Numbered from the stretch's first letter, positions 13,453 through 22,358 are shown. The stretch is DNA of 41,675 bases from Litchfieldella qijiaojingensis (GCF_014651875.1 NZ_BMXS01000031.1:1-41675); one strand, 5' to 3'. Notes: generated by a model not told the origin, from the sequence alone. Numbers and translations are program-made.

Positions 13453-13701
13453 ATGGCCCTGCAACCTGATGATGTGCTCGACGCCCGTGGCCTGCCATGC
13501 CCCCTGCCTTTGCTGAAGGCCAAGCAGGCCTTGTCACGGCTGGAGGCCGGGCAGCTACTGGAGGTCATGGCCACCGACGCCGGTTCATGGCGAGATTTCG
13601 AGACCTTCATCGCCCAGAGCGAGCATGAGATGCCGGCTCGCGAAGAGCGGGGAGAAGTCTACCATTACTGGGTCCGCAAGGGTGGGGAGCCGACAGCATG
13701 A
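13453..13701 (+). CDS. TusA-family sulphur-carrier protein
   Basis: This 82-residue protein has the family signature ARGLPCPLPLLKAKQALSRL; the conserved cysteine in the CPxP motif is C17. TusA-type proteins carry persulphide sulphur for tRNA thiolation, molybdenum cofactor or other acceptors. The paralogue found next to bepA/perM in pseudomonads has been linked to molybdoenzyme maturation, so canonical tusA is not assumed. ATG 13453 follows GGGAG. The stop overlaps perM by four bases (13698-13701), implying coupled translation. It is divergent from bepA with about 127 bp between the starts. Confidence 0.9.
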   Translation: MALQPDDVLDARGLPCPLPLLKAKQALSRLEAGQLLEVMATDAGSWRDFETFIAQSEHEMPAREERGEVYHYWVRKGGEPTA

Positions 13702-14798
13702 CCCTGCGCTCGGTGTTCAAGAGCTGGGTCGAGCGCTACTTCTCCGACGAGGAGGCGGTGATCCTGTTCATCGTACTGGTACTGGGATTCGCCGTGGTGA
13801 TCTGGTTGGGGCGAATGCTGGCGCCGTTTTTCACTGCGTTGATAATTGCCTTCCTGTTGCAGGGCGCGGTGAGCTGGCTGGAGCGGCGAGGCATCCCGCA
13901 TTTGCTGGCGGTGATCGTGATCTTTCTGGGCTTCATCGGCATCCTGCTGGCGATGGCATTCATCGTCATGCCGCTGATCTGGAATCAGTTGGTCAGCCTG
14001 GTACAGGAGACACCGCGGATGTTCGCCAGTGGCCAGATGCTGCTGGACGATCTTCAGGCGCGATACCCCACTCTGGTGACACCGGACCAGATCCAGGACT
14101 GGATCGGTGCAGCCGGCCGCGAGCTGACCCAGATGGGCCAACGTGCCCTGACGCTATCGCTGGCTTCATTGGGCAACGTACTGGCACTGATCATCTATCT
14201 GGTGCTGGTGCCGATCCTGGTGTTCTTCATGCTCAAGGACCGTGACCGGCTGGTCAGCTTCATGCTCTCGCTGCTGCCTCAGAAGCGCACCTTGATGACT
14301 CGCATCTGGCAAGAGATGGACGACCAGATCGCCAACTACGTACGCGGCAAGTTCGTCGAAATCATCATCGTTGGTAGTGTTGCCTTCCTGACCTTTGCCT
14401 TCTTCGGCTTGCCGTATTCGGCACTGCTGGCGGTGGCGGTGGGGCTTTCGGTCCTGGTGCCCTATATCGGCGCGGCGGTGGCCACGCTGCCAGTGGCGGC
14501 AGTGGCCGGCTTCCACTTCGGCATCAGCGATGAATTCCTCTATGTGCTGATAGCTTATGGGGTGATCCAGGCGCTGGACGGCAACGTTCTGGTGCCGATC
14601 CTGTTTTCCGAGGCGGTCAATCTGCACCCGGTGTCGATCATTCTGGCGGTGCTGTTCTTCGGTGGAATCTGGGGGTTCTGGGGCATTTTCTTCGCGATTC
14701 CCCTGGCAACCCTGCTCAAGGCCCTGGCGCGCGCCTGGCCTCGCGGCATCAAGGAGCGCAGCGAGCACCAGGCCGTGGAGGTACTGTCCGAGGAGTAA
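13698..14798 (+). CDS. perM: PerM-type AI-2E-family membrane protein
   Basis: This 366-residue protein has about eight transmembrane helices and the family pattern: paired N-terminal helices (residues about 20-85), a periplasmic helical region (about 95-150), and a C-terminal bundle with SVLVPYIGAAVATLPVAAVA and the conserved LVPILFSEAVNLHPVSIILA segment. The neighbourhood (bepA, tusA-like, bcp) is the perM locus of gammaproteobacteria. PerM is described as a putative permease whose substrate is not established. It is translationally coupled to the TusA-like gene. It converges with bcp, leaving only 3 bp between stops. Confidence 0.88.
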   Translation: MTLRSVFKSWVERYFSDEEAVILFIVLVLGFAVVIWLGRMLAPFFTALIIAFLLQGAVSWLERRGIPHLLAVIVIFLGFIGILLAMAFIVMPLIWNQLVSLVQETPRMFASGQMLLDDLQARYPTLVTPDQIQDWIGAAGRELTQMGQRALTLSLASLGNVLALIIYLVLVPILVFFMLKDRDRLVSFMLSLLPQKRTLMTRIWQEMDDQIANYVRGKFVEIIIVGSVAFLTFAFFGLPYSALLAVAVGLSVLVPYIGAAVATLPVAAVAGFHFGISDEFLYVLIAYGVIQALDGNVLVPILFSEAVNLHPVSIILAVLFFGGIWGFWGIFFAIPLATLLKALARAWPRGIKERSEHQAVEVLSEE

Positions 14799-14801
14799 AA
14801 C

Positions 14802-15275
14802 TTAGCCGGCGTGGAGGGCCTGGGCGGCCTCGAGAACCTCGTCGACATGCCCAGGCACCTTGACCTTGCGCCACTCGCGGGCCAACTTGCCGTCCTTGTC
14901 GATCAGGAAGGTGCTGCGCTCGATGCCCAGATGCTCCTTACCGTAGAGCTTCTTGAGCTTGATCACGTCGAACAGCTTGCACACGCTCTCGTCCTTGTCG
15001 GAGATCAGTTCGAAATTGAACTCCTGTTTCGCCTTGAAGTTTTCCTGGGCACGCAGGCCGTCACGGGAGATGCCGAGGATCACGGTATTGGCGGTATCGA
15101 AGGCCTGCTTGCGATCTCGGAAGTCGCCGCCCTCGGTGGTACAGCCTGGTGTGCTGGCCTTGGGATAGAAGTAGATTACTACCTGCTTGCCCTTTAGCTC
15201 CGACAGGGTGACGGTGGTGTCGCCGGTGGTTTGGGCGGTGAAGTCGGGGACAGGCTGTCCGAGAGTAACGCTCAT
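14802..15275 (-). CDS. bcp: Thiol peroxidase of the Bcp/PrxQ type
   Basis: This 157-residue peroxiredoxin reduces H2O2 and organic hydroperoxides in the cytoplasm. ATG 15275 is preceded by AAGGAA. The thioredoxin fold contains YFYPKASTPGCTTEGGDFRD; the peroxidatic cysteine is C45, as in E. coli Bcp. The position of the classic resolving cysteine (C50 in E. coli) is Gly here, so this enzyme is of the variant that uses another cysteine (one lies in DESVCKLFD) or an external thiol. The gene converges with perM. In E. coli and pseudomonads gcvR sits between bcp and dapA; here that place is taken by a repeat element. Confidence 0.93.
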   Translation of the reverse strand: MSVTLGQPVPDFTAQTTGDTTVTLSELKGKQVVIYFYPKASTPGCTTEGGDFRDRKQAFDTANTVILGISRDGLRAQENFKAKQEFNFELISDKDESVCKLFDVIKLKKLYGKEHLGIERSTFLIDKDGKLAREWRKVKVPGHVDEVLEAAQALHAG

Positions 15276-15340
15276 CTGGGGTTCCTTCGATGGGTTGGAT
15301 GTGGGCATTACACGCAACCAGCAGTCCGCTGTAAAGCCAA

Positions 15341-15484
15341 GGGAAACTCTGAATAAATGCCTGCGCGACTCAATCACTGCGTTGCGCGGTGCTCGGAAGC
15401 CTCACCTATACCCCATAGGCTCCGGTTCCTGTGCTCCGTGCGCCTTGTGCTTGATGCCGCTCGTCGATTTCTTCAGCGTTTCCC
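15341..15484 (+). repeat. MITE-like palindromic repeat, copy A
   Basis: This 144-bp element is bounded by GGGAAACTCTGAATAAAT and, inverted at the right end, GGGAAACGCTGAAGAAAT. It shares a long central section with copies at 24089 and 35309, including CCTATACCCCATAGG. It contains no transposase. It lies between bcp and dapA, both of which transcribe away from it. Confidence 0.85.
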
Positions 15485-15583
15485 GAGGTCAAGTCCCGCT
15501 GTACAGGCTTTCGTCGCCTGAGTACCATTTAGCCCTTGGCATCCCTTTGCCTTGAGCGTCATTTGAAAAAGAGGATCCGCAGC

Positions 15584-16468
15584 ATGATCACAGGCAGCAT
15601 CGTCGCCTTGGCGACACCGATGAAGGCCGCTGGCGAGATCGACTGGGAGGCGCTGCGTCGTCTGGTGAACTTCCACCTCGAGAACGGGACGGACGCCATC
15701 GTCGCTGCCGGCACCACGGGGGAGCCCACCACCATGTCGTTCGCCGAACACTTCGATGTGATTCGCACCGTGGTGGAGGAAGTCGCCGGACGTATCCCAG
15801 TCATTGCCGGCACCGGTGCCAACGCCACGTCCGAGGCTGTGGAGCTGGCGCGTTACGCTAAAGAAGTGGGGGCCGATTACTGTCTCTCGGTCTGTCCCTA
15901 CTACAACAAACCGACCCAGGAAGGCCTCTACCAGCACTTCAAGGCCGTGGCCGAAGGCGCCAACCTGCCGGTGATCCTGTACAACGTGCCGGGGCGTACC
16001 TGTTCGGATCTCTATAACGAGACCGTTTTCCGCCTGGCCGAAATCGACAACATCGTCGGGTTGAAAGATGCCACCGGCAACCTCGAGCGTGCCGAGGAGT
16101 TGGTCGAGCGCCTCAAGGGTAGCGGTTTCATGCTCTATTCCGGCGATGACGCCACGGCCTGCGATTTCATGCTGATGGGTGGGCATGGCGACATTTCGGT
16201 CACAGCCAATGTCGCCCCGCGCGCCATGCATGAACTATGCGTCGCGGCCGTGGCGGGAGACACCGAGACGGCTCACCAGATCAACACCCGGCTGATGCCT
16301 CTGCATACCGTGCTGGGGGTGGAAGCCAATCCGATTCCCGTCAAATGGGCCCTGAACCGTATGGGCTATGCCGAGGCCGGCATTCGTTTGCCGCTGACCT
16401 GGCTGTCCGAAAAATACCACTCCACGGTCGGTGAGGCTCTGCAACTCGCTGGTGTGCTGGAGGCCTGA
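15584..16468 (+). CDS. dapA: 4-hydroxy-tetrahydrodipicolinate synthase
   Basis: This 294-residue enzyme (E. coli 292) condenses pyruvate with aspartate semialdehyde, the committed step to diaminopimelate and lysine. ATG 15584 is chosen over an upstream in-frame ATG because GAGGA precedes it and the family begins with this [13 protein letters not shown]. The Schiff-base lysine is K161 ([10 protein letters not shown]), the catalytic tyrosine is Y133 (ILYNVPGRT), and the AAGTTGE motif near residue 44 is intact. These residues match the E. coli numbering. It heads a plus-strand run dapA-bamC-MBL-purC in the conserved order. Supply of diaminopimelate links it to the envelope genes around it. Confidence 0.96.
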   Translation: MITGSIVALATPMKAAGEIDWEALRRLVNFHLENGTDAIVAAGTTGEPTTMSFAEHFDVIRTVVEEVAGRIPVIAGTGANATSEAVELARYAKEVGADYCLSVCPYYNKPTQEGLYQHFKAVAEGANLPVILYNVPGRTCSDLYNETVFRLAEIDNIVGLKDATGNLERAEELVERLKGSGFMLYSGDDATACDFMLMGGHGDISVTANVAPRAMHELCVAAVAGDTETAHQINTRLMPLHTVLGVEANPIPVKWALNRMGYAEAGIRLPLTWLSEKYHSTVGEALQLAGVLEA

Positions 16469-16512
16469 AGCCGGCGCTTCGAAACCGTGAACAGACGACT
16501 CAAGGTGGATGA

Positions 16513-17481
16513 ATGAACCCTGCGCTGAAATGGATGCCACTGGTGGTATCGATCGCCTTGGTGGCGACCGGCTGTGCGCGCGACGGCTACTATCATGATC
16601 GCAACATCGATTATGTCGATGCCGAGCCCAGCGCACCGCTGGTCTTGCCGGAATCGCGTGATATGGCTCGCTACGGCAATGCCATGCCGGTACCCGAGGC
16701 CAGCGGCGATTTCGTGCCATCGGATGAAGGGTTCAGCGCACCGCGTCCTGATGAAGTGGCACGTTCGCGGCTACGTGATTATGTCGAACGTCGCGATATC
16801 GGCGAGGATAGCTGGCTGGTGGTCAACGCGCAGCCGAACACCATATGGCCCCAATTGGAGGATTTCGCGCGCCGTCAGGGGCTGAACGTCACCGCCAGCG
16901 ATCCCTCGCGCGGGATTCTGGAAACGCAACAGGCGCGCCTAAGCGTGCGTCCAGGGCTGTTGAGAGGTTCCAGTGTGGTGCGTTGCGAACAGGCTGGGCG
17001 TGCCTATGCCGACTGCCTCTCATCGCTGAGCAATTATCTTGGCGGACAGAGCCAGACCGCGAGTACCGCTTCGGCGCTGGCAAGTCAGCGAATGGCCAAC
17101 GAACCCGAGCGTGTATATCTAGACCGCCACAACGACGAATGGCTGTTGGTGTTGGGCGTCGGGCCCGAGTTGGCCTGGGCCGAACTTGGCTATCAGCTCG
17201 AGAGCAATTTCAATCAAGGAAATCGCGAGCTGTTGCTCGAAAGCGATGCCGCATCCCGCGATTTCCTGGTCGAATATCTGCCCCGCGACGAACGTGAACG
17301 TGGCTTCTTTTCGGGCTTCTTCGGCCCCGATGCCGAGAAGATGACGCGACGGCTGCGACTGGTATTGGTGCCATCGGGCAGTGACCGGACTCTGGTGCGG
17401 GTGAGCAACGAGGGTGAACGTGAGTTGTCGTCCGACGATACTCGCGAGTTCCTCGAGCGTGTGGCTTCCCTGTTGCGCTGA
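16513..17481 (+). CDS. bamC: Outer-membrane assembly lipoprotein BamC
   Basis: This 322-residue lipoprotein precursor (E. coli BamC 344) has a signal peptide ending in the lipobox VATGC, with Cys21 lipidated. An unstructured segment follows (residues about 25-85), the part that in the family wraps around BamD. Two helix-grip domains come next (about residues 95-195 and 215-320: DSWLVVNAQPNTIWPQLEDF, LVEYLPRDERERGFFSGFFG). BamC is an accessory subunit of the BAM complex that inserts outer-membrane barrels. Its place directly after dapA is conserved across gammaproteobacteria. The stop overlaps the next start by one base. Confidence 0.93.
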   Translation: MNPALKWMPLVVSIALVATGCARDGYYHDRNIDYVDAEPSAPLVLPESRDMARYGNAMPVPEASGDFVPSDEGFSAPRPDEVARSRLRDYVERRDIGEDSWLVVNAQPNTIWPQLEDFARRQGLNVTASDPSRGILETQQARLSVRPGLLRGSSVVRCEQAGRAYADCLSSLSNYLGGQSQTASTASALASQRMANEPERVYLDRHNDEWLLVLGVGPELAWAELGYQLESNFNQGNRELLLESDAASRDFLVEYLPRDERERGFFSGFFGPDAEKMTRRLRLVLVPSGSDRTLVRVSNEGERELSSDDTREFLERVASLLR

Positions 17482-18260
17482 TGATGGCTCCCGACTCGCT
17501 GAGCTTCGCTTCGCTGGGAAGTGGCAGCAAGGGCAATGCCACCCTGATCAGCGATGGAGAGACCCATGTGCTGGTCGATTGCGGCTTCGGCATGCGTGAC
17601 ACCGAACGCCGTCTGGCGAGACTGGGGCTGCATCCGCGTCAGCTCGAGGCGATCCTGGTCACTCATGAGCATGGCGACCATATCGGTGGCGTCGGTGCCT
17701 TGGCACGACGTCATGGGTTGCCGGTGTATCTCACTCCCGGAAGTTGGCTATCCGGGCGGTTGGGGGAAGTGCCACGTCATCACTGGATCACCCCCCAGGC
17801 GCGGTTTGCCATCAAGGGGCTCGTCATCGACCCGGTGACGGTGCCCCATGACGCACGGGAACCGGTACAATTTCGCTTTCGTGCCCATGACCGTTGCCTC
17901 GGTGTGCTGACTGACCTGGGGCACCCCAGTGCCCATGTGGCGGAGGCATTCCGGGGTTGCGATGCCCTGATCCTGGAATGCAACCACGATCGGAACATGC
18001 TGGCCGAAGGTCCCTATCCGCCGCGGCTCAAGCGTCGGGTCGGTGGCGACTGGGGGCATCTGGCCAATACCCAAGCGGCAGAGCTGCTCAAGGGGCTGGG
18101 CCTGGATCGGCTGCAACACATCGTCTGTTCGCATCTGTCGGAACACAACAACCGCCCCGAGCTGGTGCTGGAAACCCTGGCTCCCCTGCTCGACGGCGAT
18201 GAATCACGCTTGATGGTCGCCGCCCAGGATGATGGCCTTGAGTGGCAAACCATCGACTAA
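17481..18260 (+). CDS. Metallo-beta-lactamase-fold hydrolase (YycJ/WalJ-like)
   Basis: This 259-residue cytoplasmic protein has the metal site THEHGDHIGG (H62, H64, D66, H67) and further metal ligands in TDLGHPS and SHLSEHNN. It opens with LSFASLGSGSKGNATLI, the typical N-terminus of the YycJ/WalJ exonuclease-like branch of the fold. In this branch 5'-3' DNA exonuclease activity has been reported for Gram-positive members, but the gammaproteobacterial role is not settled. The start at 17481 overlaps the bamC stop (TGATG); the ATG at 17484 is an alternative. It sits between bamC and purC as in pseudomonads. Confidence 0.88.
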   Translation: MMAPDSLSFASLGSGSKGNATLISDGETHVLVDCGFGMRDTERRLARLGLHPRQLEAILVTHEHGDHIGGVGALARRHGLPVYLTPGSWLSGRLGEVPRHHWITPQARFAIKGLVIDPVTVPHDAREPVQFRFRAHDRCLGVLTDLGHPSAHVAEAFRGCDALILECNHDRNMLAEGPYPPRLKRRVGGDWGHLANTQAAELLKGLGLDRLQHIVCSHLSEHNNRPELVLETLAPLLDGDESRLMVAAQDDGLEWQTID

Positions 18261-18262
18261 GC

Positions 18263-18304
18263 TTTGTCCGAAAACTGCCTGCGCTCGGCGACTTTTCGTA
18301 CAAA
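18263..18304. repeat. Short palindromic intergenic repeat, copy 1
   Basis: TTTGTCCGAAAA (18263-18274), an 18-base centre (CTGCCTGCGCTCGGCGAC), and TTTTCGTACAAA (18293-18304) give 12-bp arms with one mismatch. A related element with arms of 13 and the same 18-base centre length lies at 20529-20572 in the other orientation. It begins 2 bp after the stop of the MBL gene and ends 27 bp before purC. Confidence 0.75.
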
Positions 18305-18331
18305 CCATAGGCCACCTTTTCGGAGATCCCC

Positions 18332-19045
18332 ATGCAAAAGCGTCAAGAACTCTACGCCGGCAAGGCCAAGTCGGTCTATCACACCGATGACCCCGATCGT
18401 CTGATCCTGCACTTTCGCGACGACACCAGTGCCTTCGACGGTCAGAAGAAGGAAGCCCTGGCACGCAAGGGCATGGTCAACAACAAGTTCAACGCCTTCA
18501 TCATGGGCAAACTCGAGGAAGCGGGGATTCCCACCCACTTCGAGGGGCTGCTCTCCGACACCGAGTGCGTGGTCAAGAAACTCGACATGATTCCGGTGGA
18601 GTGCGTAGTGCGCAATCTCTCCGCCGGTAGCCTGTGTCGTCGCCTGGGTGTCGAAGAAGGCCTGGAGCTCAATCCGCCGACCTTCGAGCTGTTCCTCAAG
18701 AACGACGAGCAGCATGACCCGATGATCAACGAATCGCTGGCCGAAACCTTCGGTTGGGCGACCCCGGAGCAGCTTTCCGAGATGAAGACCCTGACCTTCA
18801 AGGTCAATGACGTGCTCAAGGCGCTGTTCGAGGCTGGCGGCATGCTGCTGGTCGACTACAAGCTCGAGTTCGGCTTGTTCCATGGCCAAATCGTGCTCGG
18901 CGACGAATTCTCCCCGGATGGCTGTCGGCTATGGGACGCCAAGACCCGCGAGAAGCTGGATAAGGACCGTTTCCGTCAGGGTCTGGGCGGCGTGATCGAA
19001 GCCTACGAGGAGGTCGGCCGGCGGATCGGTGTCGACTTCGGGTAG
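18332..19045 (+). CDS. purC: Phosphoribosylaminoimidazole-succinocarboxamide (SAICAR) synthase
   Basis: This 237-residue enzyme has the same length as E. coli PurC. It ligates aspartate to CAIR with ATP in purine synthesis. The glycine-rich ATP-binding opening ([20 protein letters not shown]), the DTSAFDG segment, the [17 protein letters not shown] motif and the DYKLEFG metal/ATP site are all present. The ribosome binding site GGAG precedes ATG 18332. It ends the conserved dapA-bamC-MBL-purC run. A 42-bp palindromic repeat in its leader could modulate read-through from upstream. It converges with trmO with 8 bp between stops. Confidence 0.96.
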   Translation: MQKRQELYAGKAKSVYHTDDPDRLILHFRDDTSAFDGQKKEALARKGMVNNKFNAFIMGKLEEAGIPTHFEGLLSDTECVVKKLDMIPVECVVRNLSAGSLCRRLGVEEGLELNPPTFELFLKNDEQHDPMINESLAETFGWATPEQLSEMKTLTFKVNDVLKALFEAGGMLLVDYKLEFGLFHGQIVLGDEFSPDGCRLWDAKTREKLDKDRFRQGLGGVIEAYEEVGRRIGVDFG

Positions 19046-19053
19046 GAAGCCGG

Positions 19054-19803
19054 TTAGGTGACCTGCACGAGCTCGACCACTTCCATCGCGACTCCCCCCT
19101 CTAGCTCCACGGCGCGAAAACGCACATCCACATCGCGCAGGCGCAGGCCGTAGCGGCGCTCCTCGGCGCCGTTCCGGTAGGCGGGGCGCGGGTCCTGGGC
19201 AAGGACCTGGACGATCAGCTTGCGCAGTGAGTCGCCGTCGGCGCGTGAGGCGAGCGCGGCTTCGATCTCGGGAGTGAAAGCGACGGGCCGCTGGGGTGGG
19301 GCTTCGGGGGCGAAGCCGGCACTCGCCTCGGGCAGGGACTCCGCCCATGGCAGGTAGGGCTTGATGTCCACCACCGGCGTGCCGTCGAGCAGGTCGTGGC
19401 CGCGCAGGGCAAGGCGCACGCCCCGCGAGGTATCGATTCCCATCAGCTCCACCAGCGACAGTCCCAAGCGGTTGGGGCGATGCGTGCTGCGACTGGCGAA
19501 CACCCCGACCTTGGCGTTGCCGCCGAGCCGCGGCGGGCGTACCAGCGGCGTCCAGCGTGCGGGGCTGCGATGGAAGACGAAGGTCAGCCACAGGTGGCTG
19601 AAGTCTTCCAGGCCACGCACGGTGAGAGGGTCGTCGTAGGGTGGCAGCAGCACCAGGCTGGCCCGCGAGGCCCGCACCAGCCCTGGCTGGCGGGGAATGC
19701 CGAATTTGTCCGGGTAATCGCTCTCGATACGTCCGATGGTGTCCAAGGCAAAGGACTGCGAAGGCGAAGCGGCCAGGCTGGGTGATGATGTCTTGTCGCT
19801 CAT
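19054..19803 (-). CDS. trmO: tRNA (N6-threonylcarbamoyladenosine37) methyltransferase
   Basis: This protein of about 249 residues belongs to the TsaA/VirR/TrmO family, which uses SAM to methylate t6A37 of certain tRNAs. The family core is clear: IGRIESDYPDKFGIPRQPGL, then FEDFSHLW-like LEDFSHLWLTFVFHR, then RSTHRPNRLGLSLVEL, then DLLDGTPVVDIKPYLPWAES. A C-terminal domain follows (residues about 165-249). The start is ambiguous between ATG 19803 and ATG 19812; neither has a strong ribosome binding site. It is divergent from mtnB (starts about 97 bp apart) and convergent with purC. Confidence 0.88.
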   Translation of the reverse strand: MSDKTSSPSLAASPSQSFALDTIGRIESDYPDKFGIPRQPGLVRASRASLVLLPPYDDPLTVRGLEDFSHLWLTFVFHRSPARWTPLVRPPRLGGNAKVGVFASRSTHRPNRLGLSLVELMGIDTSRGVRLALRGHDLLDGTPVVDIKPYLPWAESLPEASAGFAPEAPPQRPVAFTPEIEAALASRADGDSLRKLIVQVLAQDPRPAYRNGAEERRYGLRLRDVDVRFRAVELEGGVAMEVVELVQVT

Positions 19804-19900
19804 GCCGGGCATTATGCCGCGCCATCGACGATGCCGCGATAAGGGATTGGCGTGGCGACCAGCCTTGTGTAGGCTGCGCCTGATAATTCCCCGCGAGGCA

Positions 19901-20518
19901 ATGACGGTGATCGATCTGGAATATCTTGCTCGCGCCCAGCAGGCCATCGTCGAGGCCGGGCGCGAGCTATATGCCGCCGGCCAGGTGCCGGCCACCGGTG
20001 GCAACTTTTCGGTACGGCTGGACGATCATCACATGGCGGTGACCGCGTCCGGCCGTCACAAGGGACGCCTGGCGCCGGCCGACATCATGGTCACCGATTT
20101 CGCGGCGACGCCGGTCGGCAGCTCTCTCAAGCCTTCCGACGAGGCGCGCCTGCACGGCCAGCTCTACGAGGACAACCCTTCCGCCGGGGCGATCCTGCAT
20201 ACCCATTCACGGGCCGCCACGGTGCTGTCGCGTCTGGAATCATCCGCTACCCTTTGGTTGTCCGGCTACGAATTGCAGAAAGCGCTGGAAGGCGTGACCA
20301 CCCACGAGACTCGCGTAGCGATACCGATCTTCGACAATACTCAGGATATCGAGGCTCTGGCCGAGGCGGTGCGCGCCCGGCTCGCCAACGAGGCGTGCTG
20401 CGCCTACCTGATCCGCGGCCATGGTCTCTATACCTGGGCTCGCGACATGGCTGCCTGCCTGCGTCACGTCGAGGCGCTGGATTTTTTGTTCGAATGCGAA
20501 TTGATCCTGCGCCGTTGA
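19901..20518 (+). CDS. mtnB: Methylthioribulose-1-phosphate dehydratase
   Basis: This 205-residue class II aldolase-fold enzyme dehydrates methylthioribulose-1-phosphate in methionine salvage. ATG 19901 follows GCGAGG; the frame is open upstream but without signals. Zinc ligands are visible at H100 and H102 (ILHTHS) and H174 (IRGHGLYTW). The opening IVEAGRELYAAGQVPATGGN with the following FSVR is characteristic of MtnB and separates it from fuculose aldolase. It leads the run mtnB-mtnD-mtnC, which carries the middle of the pathway. A short palindromic repeat separates it from mtnD. Confidence 0.93.
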   Translation: MTVIDLEYLARAQQAIVEAGRELYAAGQVPATGGNFSVRLDDHHMAVTASGRHKGRLAPADIMVTDFAATPVGSSLKPSDEARLHGQLYEDNPSAGAILHTHSRAATVLSRLESSATLWLSGYELQKALEGVTTHETRVAIPIFDNTQDIEALAEAVRARLANEACCAYLIRGHGLYTWARDMAACLRHVEALDFLFECELILRR

Positions 20519-20528
20519 GCCAATCAGG

Positions 20529-20572
20529 TTCTGTCTGAAAAGTTGGCGAGCGAAAACAGTTTTTGGGCAGAA
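20529..20572. repeat. Short palindromic intergenic repeat, copy 2
   Basis: TTCTGTCTGAAAA (20529-20541), an 18-base centre (GTTGGCGAGCGAAAACAG), and TTTTTGGGCAGAA (20560-20572) form an imperfect palindrome. The centre aligns with the reverse complement of copy 1's centre (GTCGCCGAGCGCAGGCAG) at most positions. It sits between mtnB and mtnD, 10 bp after the stop and 25 bp before the next start. Confidence 0.7.
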
Positions 20573-20597
20573 TCTGGGAAATGAGGAAGGAAAGAAA

Positions 20598-21185
20598 ATG
20601 AGCTTCTTGCACGTCTATCACGAGAGCTATCGCGTCAGCGACGATGGCGAACCGCTGTTGACCACCCATGATGGCGAGCGTATTGCCCAGGAGCTGGCCG
20701 AACAGGGCATTCGTTTCGAACGCTGGACCACGGACGCCGAGCTGGCGCCGGACGCCGACCAGGACGCCGTGCTGGCGGCCTATGCCGACGACGTGGCACG
20801 ACTCAAGGCCGAATCCGGTTTTGCCACCGCCGATGTCATCGGCCTGACGCCGGACCACCCCGACAAGAATGCCCTGCGTGCCAAGTTCCTCGACGAACAT
20901 CGCCACAGCGAGGACGAAGTGCGTTTCTTCGTGCGTGGCGAGGGGATCTTCTACCTGCATCTGGGCGAGAAGGTCTATGTGGTCGGTTGCACGGCGGGCG
21001 ACCTGATGTCGGTGCCGGCAGGTACGCCTCACTGGTTCGACATGGGGCCGAAGCCCGACTTCACTGCGATCCGTCTGTTCACCAACACCGAGGGCTGGGT
21101 GGCCAACTTCACCGGTGAATCCATCGCCTCACGCTTCCCGCGTTTCGAGGCGTTGCCCACCGAACAGGGGCAGGGAGCGGCATGA
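20598..21185 (+). CDS. mtnD: Acireductone dioxygenase
   Basis: This 195-residue cupin metalloenzyme oxidises acireductone. The iron form gives the keto-acid precursor of methionine, and the nickel form is off-pathway. The metal ligands H101, H103 and E107 ([13 protein letters not shown]) and H145 (GTPHWFDMG) are in place. ATG 20598 follows the strong GGAAGGAAAG. The stop overlaps mtnC by ATGA (21182-21185), implying coupled translation. Confidence 0.95.
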   Translation: MSFLHVYHESYRVSDDGEPLLTTHDGERIAQELAEQGIRFERWTTDAELAPDADQDAVLAAYADDVARLKAESGFATADVIGLTPDHPDKNALRAKFLDEHRHSEDEVRFFVRGEGIFYLHLGEKVYVVGCTAGDLMSVPAGTPHWFDMGPKPDFTAIRLFTNTEGWVANFTGESIASRFPRFEALPTEQGQGAA

Positions 21186-21862
21186 TTCGCGTCATCGTCA
21201 CCGATATCGAGGGCACCACCGGTTCCATCGCCTTCGTCCACGAAGTGCTGTTCCCTTATGCACGTCGGCATCTGGGCGATTTCGTTCGCCAACACGGCGA
21301 CGAACCGCCGGTGGCCGAACAGATCCAGGCCGTCCGTGAGCTTGCCGAAGAGCCCGGTGCGGATCTCGAACGCGTGATCGCCATCCTTGAGGGCTGGATC
21401 GATGCCGATCGCAAGGTCACCCCGCTCAAAGCTCTGCAGGGCATGATCTGGGAGCGCGGTTATCGCGACGGTGATTTCACCGGGCATGTCTATCCGGATG
21501 CCATCGAGGGGCTAAAGCGTTGGCACCAGGCGGGAATCGCCCTCTACGTCTATTCTTCCGGCTCGGTGCAGGCGCAGAAGCTGCTGTTCGGCCATTCGGA
21601 TGCCGGTGACTTGACGCCGCTGTTTTCGGGCTATTTCGATACCACCACCGGGCCCAAGCGCGAGACGGCAAGCTATCGTCGCATCGTGGAGGCGATCGGT
21701 GAGCCGGCCGAGTCGGTGCTGTTCCTGTCGGACGTGGTCGCCGAGCTGGACGCCGCCGCCGAGGCTGGGCTAAAGACGACACAACTGGTACGCGAGCCGG
21801 GGATGACCACCGGCGATCATCCCGTGGCGGAAAGTTTCGATGCGGTACGCCTAGATGAGTGA
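21182..21862 (+). CDS. mtnC: Enolase-phosphatase E1
   Basis: This 226-residue HAD-superfamily enzyme enolises and then dephosphorylates diketo-methylthiopentyl phosphate to acireductone, feeding MtnD. HAD motif I is [15 protein letters not shown] (nucleophile Asp, then Glu in place of the second Asp as usual for this family). Motif II is [11 protein letters not shown], and motif IV is [15 protein letters not shown]. It is coupled upstream to mtnD by ATGA and overlaps the next gene by 8 bp. mtnA, mtnK and mtnP are not in the window, so the pathway must be completed from elsewhere. Confidence 0.95.
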   Translation: MIRVIVTDIEGTTGSIAFVHEVLFPYARRHLGDFVRQHGDEPPVAEQIQAVRELAEEPGADLERVIAILEGWIDADRKVTPLKALQGMIWERGYRDGDFTGHVYPDAIEGLKRWHQAGIALYVYSSGSVQAQKLLFGHSDAGDLTPLFSGYFDTTTGPKRETASYRRIVEAIGEPAESVLFLSDVVAELDAAAEAGLKTTQLVREPGMTTGDHPVAESFDAVRLDE

Positions 21863-22358
21863 GCCAGCTTCCCGGATTCTTTACCGCGAGGCCTTGCCGC
21901 GCGATGCCGCCGACCAGGCCGAGGTCTTTCATCATGCCGTGATGAAGGGGGCGGCCTCGCACTACAGTCTGGCGCAACGCGAAGCCTGGGCCGCGGCCCT
22001 GCCGCGCGATGCCAGTGCCTGGTCGGCGCGGCAGATGCTTTACACCACCCTGGTGGCGACTTGCGATGGGCGTTGCGTGGGCTTTCTCGAGCTAGATATT
22101 CCCGCAGCGCACATCGAGACGCTATACGTCTGGCCCTCGCTGGCGCGGCGTGGCATCGGCTCGACCCTGTTGATCCACGCCGAGCGTGCACTGCTCGAAC
22201 AGGGTGCATCGCACGTGACCATCGAGGCCAGCCTGCTGCTTGGCGAAAGCCTGAAGAAGCGAGGCTGGACCTGTCATGGCGAGGAGTGGGTGGAGCGCGG
22301 CGGCGAGAGCTTGCCGCGACTGAGGATGAGTAAGAAGCTGGGCGTCGTCGAAACTTGA
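21855..22358 (+). CDS. GNAT-family N-acetyltransferase
   Basis: This 167-residue protein has the acetyl-CoA fold: beta-strand [20 protein letters not shown] followed by the pyrophosphate loop [20 protein letters not shown] (R-x-x-G-I-G). The substrate is not evident. Its start lies inside mtnC (8-bp overlap), so it is the fourth gene of the mtn operon. A role in modifying a salvage-related amine or simply in co-expression is inference. It converges with nadC over 22 bp without a visible terminator. Confidence 0.85.
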   Translation: MSEPASRILYREALPRDAADQAEVFHHAVMKGAASHYSLAQREAWAAALPRDASAWSARQMLYTTLVATCDGRCVGFLELDIPAAHIETLYVWPSLARRGIGSTLLIHAERALLEQGASHVTIEASLLLGESLKKRGWTCHGEEWVERGGESLPRLRMSKKLGVVET

